Source of the DNA: CAZDDI01 sp964504195
GTDB lineage: Bacteria > Chloroflexota > Anaerolineae > B4-G1 > SLSP01
Direction of reading: 5' to 3'
Length of the DNA stretch: 9,649 nucleotides
Assembly: GCA_964504195.1 (NCBI GenBank)
Contig: CAZDDI010000098.1
Location: 1-9,649, forward strand
The notes under the pieces were generated by a model. The model was given only the letters and a program-made list of their open reading frames with translations. It ran no database searches and had not been told where the DNA came from. Within the stretch, counting starts at the first letter, position 1. Each line of letters opens with the position of its first letter. The position numbers and the translations under genes were made by a program. Below, piece after piece: positions 6,405 to 9,649 of this stretch.

Positions 6405-8114
6405 ATGATGCCCGCGCTGGTCAGGCTGGAGCAGCTCTCGTACCAGTACCCCAACGCCGAGCGGCTGGCGCTGCATGATATTGATCTGGACATCTACGCG
6501 GGCGAGTTCCTCGGTCTGATTGGCCCAACCGGCGCGGGCAAGACGACGCTGTGCCTGGCGCTCAACGGCATTGTGCCGCAGTTTTACGGGGGGCGCTTCT
6601 TCGGCAGCGCGCGCGTCGCCGGGCTGGATACGCTAGAGCATCCCGTGAGCACGCTCGCCGCGCAGGTGGGCCTGGTCTTCGATGATCCAGAGACCCAGCT
6701 CACGGCCACCTCGGTAGAGAACGAAATCGCTTTTGCGCTAGAGAACCTCAAAGTGCCGCGCGAGGAGATCCGGGCGCGCATCCCCCGCGCGCTGGCTGCG
6801 GTGCGGCTCAGCGGAATGGAAAAGCGGCACCCCCACGAGCTCTCCGGCGGACAGAAGCAACGGCTGGCGATTGCCGCCGCGCTCGCGCTGCAACCCGCGC
6901 TGCTGGTGCTGGATGAGCCAACCTCGCAGCTCGACCCGGTGGGCGCGGAGGAAGTGTTCGCTACCGTGCGTGAGCTCAACCGGACGTTGGGCGTCACCAT
7001 TGTGATGGCGAGCCACGCCGCCGAGGAGCTGGCCGAATACGCTGACCGGCTGGCGCTGCTCGATGCGGGCGCGCTGGTGAAAATCGGCACGCCGGATGAA
7101 ATGTACGCCGACCTGCCCCTATTGCACGCCCACGCACTGCGCCCGCCCCAGGTCGCTGAGACATTTGCGCTGTTGCAAGCGCGGGGCGCGCCCCTGCCGC
7201 ACATCCCGGTACGCCTGCAAGATGGACTAGACCGGCTGGTGCCGCTGCGCGCCGAGCTCCCGATCGCCCAACCCCAAGAACCTACCGCCCGTCATACGCC
7301 CCAGAGCGCACCCTTGATTTCCATCCAAGACCTCCACCATCGCTATAGCGATGGGACGCCAGCGCTCCGGGGCGTCTCGCTGGACATCCACGCGGGCGAG
7401 TATGTGCTGATTGTGGGGCAGAATGGCGCAGGGAAGACGACGCTGGTGAAGCACTGCCTCAAACTGCTCGAACCGAGCGCGGGCGCGGTGCGGGTGGGCG
7501 GGGTGGATACGCGCGCGCTGAGTGTGAGCGCGTTGGCGCAGCGCATCGGCTATGTGGCGCAGAATCCCGCCAACCAGATTTTTACCGCCAGCGTGTGGGA
7601 TGAAGTGACCTTCGCGCTTAAGAATCTGGGCTATCCCGCGGCGGAGGTAACGGCGCGGGCGACGGCGAGCCTGCAAGCGTTGGGACTGCTGGCGGAGCGC
7701 GCGCGTCACCCACTCGCGCTGCCCCGGGGCGACCGGGCGCGCGTCATCATCGCGGCGATTCTGGCGATGCAACCGGAGGTCATCATCCTGGATGAGCCGA
7801 CCACCGGGCAGGATGATCGCGGGGCCAGGCGCATCCTCGACATCAGCCGCGCGCTGCACGCGCAGGGCAAAACCATCATCGTCATCACCCATCACCTGTA
7901 CTTGATGCCGGACTATGCGGAGCGGGTCATCGTGCTGGGGCAGGGCGTCAAACTGCTGGATGCGCCCATCCGCGAAGCGTACCACGCCACCGCGCTGCTG
8001 CGCTCCACCTACCTGACGCCGCCGCAAGCCGTGCTGCTCGGGCAGGCGCTCGATCCGGCGGCGCAGCTGCTCACCCCCCAAGAGGTCGCGGCACACGCGC
8101 TCCCCGCCCGATGA
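6405..8114 (+). CDS. Fused EcfA1-EcfA2 energy-coupling ATPase
   Basis: Two ABC ATPase domains in one 569-residue chain power substrate import by the neighbouring S and T subunits, on the cytoplasmic face of the membrane. Domain 1 has Walker A GPTGAGKTT (40-48), Q-loop region VFDDPETQ (91-98) with Asp where Gln is usual, signature LSGGQ (146-150), Walker B VLDEP (168-172) and switch His204. A linker of about 65 residues follows. Domain 2 has Walker A GQNGAGKTT (338-346), normal Q-loop VAQNP (384-388), an altered signature LPRGD (439-443), Walker B IILDEP (460-465) and His496. Both catalytic glutamates (171, 464) are present. There is no strong ribosome binding site, so translation is probably coupled to the S component 6 nt upstream. 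Its stop overlaps the ecfT start (ATGA). Confidence 0.93.
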   Translation: MMPALVRLEQLSYQYPNAERLALHDIDLDIYAGEFLGLIGPTGAGKTTLCLALNGIVPQFYGGRFFGSARVAGLDTLEHPVSTLAAQVGLVFDDPETQLTATSVENEIAFALENLKVPREEIRARIPRALAAVRLSGMEKRHPHELSGGQKQRLAIAAALALQPALLVLDEPTSQLDPVGAEEVFATVRELNRTLGVTIVMASHAAEELAEYADRLALLDAGALVKIGTPDEMYADLPLLHAHALRPPQVAETFALLQARGAPLPHIPVRLQDGLDRLVPLRAELPIAQPQEPTARHTPQSAPLISIQDLHHRYSDGTPALRGVSLDIHAGEYVLIVGQNGAGKTTLVKHCLKLLEPSAGAVRVGGVDTRALSVSALAQRIGYVAQNPANQIFTASVWDEVTFALKNLGYPAAEVTARATASLQALGLLAERARHPLALPRGDRARVIIAAILAMQPEVIILDEPTTGQDDRGARRILDISRALHAQGKTIIVITHHLYLMPDYAERVIVLGQGVKLLDAPIREAYHATALLRSTYLTPPQAVLLGQALDPAAQLLTPQEVAAHALPAR

Positions 8115-8968
8115 AAATGGCCTATTTGCAAAGCGTCGGGCGCGCTTCCTGGTTCACCCGGCTGGATTTCCGCCCCAAGCTGCTGCTGATGGCCGTGGTG
8201 ACGGGGCTGGCCTTCCTGTGGGAAAGCCCGGCGCTGGGCTGGCTGCTGGCGGCGAGCGTCATCGCGGCGTGCCTGGCGGCGGGGGTCAAGGCCGACTATC
8301 TCCGTAGGGTCGTCACACTGATGTTCCCGTTCTACCTCTTCATCATCGTGACGCAGGGCTTCTTCGCCGGGCCGCTGATTGCGGCGCGCACGGGCAAAAC
8401 GGCGGCGGAGCTCACCCTGCTGTTCCGCTTCCCGGCCACCTGGGGCTGGCTCGGCGGCGCGGGCATGTCGTGGGAGGGCGTGCTGTACGCGCTCAACATC
8501 ATCGCCAAAACGCTCACCATGACCCTGGTGATCCCGCTGGCCGTCTTCACCACCGATGTCAACACGCTGATTGTAGGGCTGGTCAAAGCCGGGCTGCCCT
8601 ACAAGCTGGCCTTCATCTTCTCCTCCACGCTGCGCTTCTTCCCGCTGCTCTTCGAGGAAATCCACACCATCATCGAGGCGCAACGCCTGCGCGGGCTGGC
8701 CTTCGAGCGAATGAACCCGCTTAAGCGCGCGCGCGTCTACGCCACGATTGTGGTGCCGCTCATCCTGGGCGCGCTGGTGAAATCGCAAACGCTGGAAATC
8801 GTGCTGCAATCCAAAGCCTTCTCCGGCAGCGCCGACCGCACCTATCTCCACGAGACCCGGCTGGGCGCGGGGGACTATGTGCTTGTGGTGTTCCTCATCC
8901 TTTTATTGATCGGGGCACTTGTGGCGTACTTCGGCTGGGGCGTGGGGCGGTTCGGTGGGCCACTGTGA
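8111..8968 (+). CDS. ecfT: ECF transporter transmembrane coupling protein EcfT
   Basis: This 285-residue membrane protein is the T subunit that links the ATPase pair to the S component. Hydrophobic segments lie near residues 22-57, 67-91, 122-150, 208-223 and 255-275. The first coupling motif is clear, EAQRLRG (189-195). The second, usually an Ala-Arg-Gly-like triplet, reads QSKAFSG (233-239). The start overlaps the ATPase stop by 4 nt, with no ribosome binding site, indicating translational coupling. A further in-frame ATG lies at 8117. The last 15 codons (AYFGWGVGRFGGPL and stop) belong to a 114-bp tandem duplication, so the C-terminal tail is repeated as an untranslated or orphan copy just downstream. 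Confidence 0.9.
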   Translation: MKMAYLQSVGRASWFTRLDFRPKLLLMAVVTGLAFLWESPALGWLLAASVIAACLAAGVKADYLRRVVTLMFPFYLFIIVTQGFFAGPLIAARTGKTAAELTLLFRFPATWGWLGGAGMSWEGVLYALNIIAKTLTMTLVIPLAVFTTDVNTLIVGLVKAGLPYKLAFIFSSTLRFFPLLFEEIHTIIEAQRLRGLAFERMNPLKRARVYATIVVPLILGALVKSQTLEIVLQSKAFSGSADRTYLHETRLGAGDYVLVVFLILLLIGALVAYFGWGVGRFGGPL

Positions 8969-8982
8969 GGCAGTAGCACAAC

Positions 8983-9033
8983 GTAGCACAGGATTTATCC
9001 TGTGTATGTGCCGCAGGATAAATCCTGCGCTAC
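8983..9033. repeat. Double-palindrome REP-like hairpin, copy 1
   Basis: Two 22-nt arms (8983-9004 and 9012-9033) pair at 20 of 22 positions around a 7-nt spacer. Each arm is itself a small palindrome (CAGGAT-N2-ATCCTG), so alternative one-hairpin and two-hairpin folds exist. It lies 14 nt past the ecfT stop and may stabilise or end the transcript, but no T tract follows, so an intrinsic terminator is unlikely. Confidence 0.8.
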
Positions 9034-9096
9034 AATGGCGTACTTCGGCTGGGGTGTGGGCCGGTTCGGCGGGCCGCTGTGAGGCGGTAGCACAAC

Positions 9097-9147
9097 GTAG
9101 CACAGGATTTATCCTGTGTATGTGCCGCAGGATAAATCCTGCGCTAC
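9097..9147. repeat. Double-palindrome REP-like hairpin, copy 2
   Basis: This is identical in sequence to the hairpin at 8983-9033 and part of the second 114-bp unit. Because both copies are the same, arms can also pair between copies. Confidence 0.8.
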
Positions 9148-9191
9148 AAGTGCTTAGCTGAACTTCAACCAGGCGATTCTTGCGAAAATAG

Positions 9192-9351
9192 TTCTGGACT
9201 TCGCTAAATTCTTCTGGACTTCTGTAAATCTTTCTGGACGTCCGTAAATACTTCTGGACGTCGCTAAATCCTTCTGAACGTCCGTAAATAGTTCTGGACT
9301 TTGCTAAATCTTTCTGGACGCTCGTAAATACATCTGGACTTTTTTACATTT
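9192..9351 (+). repeat. Array of 20-bp tandem repeats (seven units plus one degenerate)
   Basis: Units start exactly every 20 bp at 9192, 9212, 9232, 9252, 9272, 9292, 9312 and, degenerate, 9332. Two cores are constant in the seven good units: TTCTG then AC at unit positions 1-5 and 7-8, and TAAAT at positions 14-18. Between them the sequence alternates, mainly between GCTAAA and CGTAAA forms. A further degenerate unit may lie at 9172-9191. There are no spacers, so it is not a CRISPR array. The 20-bp period is about two helical turns, placing all cores on one DNA face. Confidence 0.9.
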
Positions 9352-9594
9352 ATTTTTTATCACATAAAATTGCATTTTCGCCAAAGCGATGATTTTCGCC
9401 ACAGAAACACCGGGCTTTTTCAGCGTTTTCGGTGGACAGTTGCGCGCTTGGGTGTAAAATTAACCACAATCCAACCGAATATAACGCGAACTGGCAGCGC
9501 ATGATGAAAATTAAGAAAATGAACCGGAAATAAAACCATTTGCAAGAATCGCTTCTTAAAAATTTACAAATTGAGAATTTTGCCCCACCCCCTG
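9352..9594. other. AT-rich gene-free stretch
   Basis: No credible gene was found here. The only longer frame, on the minus strand, has a cysteine-rich, low-quality composition and runs through the terminal hairpin. A 10-bp direct repeat ATTTTCGCCA occurs at 9374-9383 and 9392-9401. GCAAGAATCGC at 9542-9552 is the reverse complement of GCGATTCTTGC at 9173-9183, so an 11-bp inverted repeat brackets the 20-bp array and this stretch. Confidence 0.5.
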
Positions 9595-9633
9595 GCCCCC
9601 TCCCCACGCCGCGCAGCGGCGTGGGGAGGGGGC
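9595..9633. repeat. Perfect 18-bp GC-rich hairpin, REP-like
   Basis: Arms at 9595-9612 and 9616-9633 are fully complementary around a 3-nt GCA loop. The left arm begins GCCCCCTCCCC and the right arm ends GGGGAGGGGGC. It is preceded by a C-rich run at 9583-9592. No T tract follows on the plus strand, so it resembles a dispersed palindromic repeat more than a terminator. Confidence 0.75.
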
Positions 9634-9649
9634 GAAGAATAACGGGGTT

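Larger units (their letters stand above)
8922..9149 (+). repeat. 114-bp tandem duplication covering the ecfT 3' end and a hairpin
   Basis: Copy 1 is 8922-9035 and copy 2 is 9036-9149. They differ at five positions only: 8941/9055, 8947/9061, 8956/9070, 8962/9076 and 8972/9086. The last 63 bp are identical. The four differences before the stop are all third-codon-position and synonymous in the ecfT frame. Copy 2 opens with an ATG (9035-9037) that encodes a 15-residue replica of the EcfT tail plus stop. Confidence 0.95.

Noticed and set aside
5972..6478. 168-codon plus-strand frame overlapping the S component and ATPase start
   Set aside because: It overlaps two well-supported genes in another frame and has no membrane or domain pattern.
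6584..8096. Minus-strand frames of 206 and 289 codons opposite the ECF ATPase
   Set aside because: They lie antisense to a clear double ABC ATPase with intact motifs, and their residues are low-complexity and typical of antisense GC-rich frames.
9192..9351. CRISPR array
   Set aside because: The 20-bp units are directly contiguous with no unique spacers, and no cas genes are present.
9350..9607. 85-codon minus-strand frame in the right-hand gene-free region
   Set aside because: It starts inside the GC-rich hairpin, has no ribosome binding site and an improbable composition.

Overview
The window looks like a chromosomal segment of an environmental bacterium, most likely a Chloroflexota (Anaerolineae-type) genome. 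This is an inference from style, not a phylogenetic result: duplicated ECF ATPase domains fused in one chain, a large membrane-embedded spermidine-synthase-like protein, and intergenic regions full of short hairpin, heptamer and REP-like repeats. No rRNA, tRNA, CRISPR array or intact transposase was seen.

Left part (about 100-4300, minus strand): a 56-residue two-helix membrane protein lies just downstream of rarA (replication-associated recombination AAA+ ATPase), probably in one operon. Upstream of rarA is an 814-residue integral membrane protein with a central spermidine-synthase/methyltransferase-like Rossmann domain. It has its own good promoter (4273-4300) and a hairpin terminator (1706-1747).

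Middle (4218-4758): a divergent intergenic region. It holds a 118-bp palindromic MITE-like element flanked by an 8-bp direct repeat (TGTAAACA). The element appears to have split a small minus-strand ORF: removing the element and one repeat copy (126 bp, 42 codons) restores one open frame of about 82 codons behind a plausible ribosome binding site.

Right part (4759-8968, plus strand): a phosphatidylcholine-synthase-family CDP-alcohol phosphatidyltransferase, followed by a complete, self-contained ECF transporter: S component, fused double ATPase and EcfT. The last three genes are tightly coupled (6-nt gap, then 4-nt overlap). PC synthase uses free choline, so this neighbourhood suggests the ECF system may import choline or a related lipid head-group precursor. 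That is a hypothesis only.

Right end (8922-9649): a 114-bp tandem duplication of the ecfT 3' end plus a double-palindrome hairpin, in which every difference inside the coding part is synonymous. Then comes a 20-bp tandem repeat array of seven good units with degenerate edges, an AT-rich gene-free stretch, and a perfect 18-bp GC-rich hairpin. Degenerate relatives of the 20-bp unit seem to occur at the left end of the window and near 4640.
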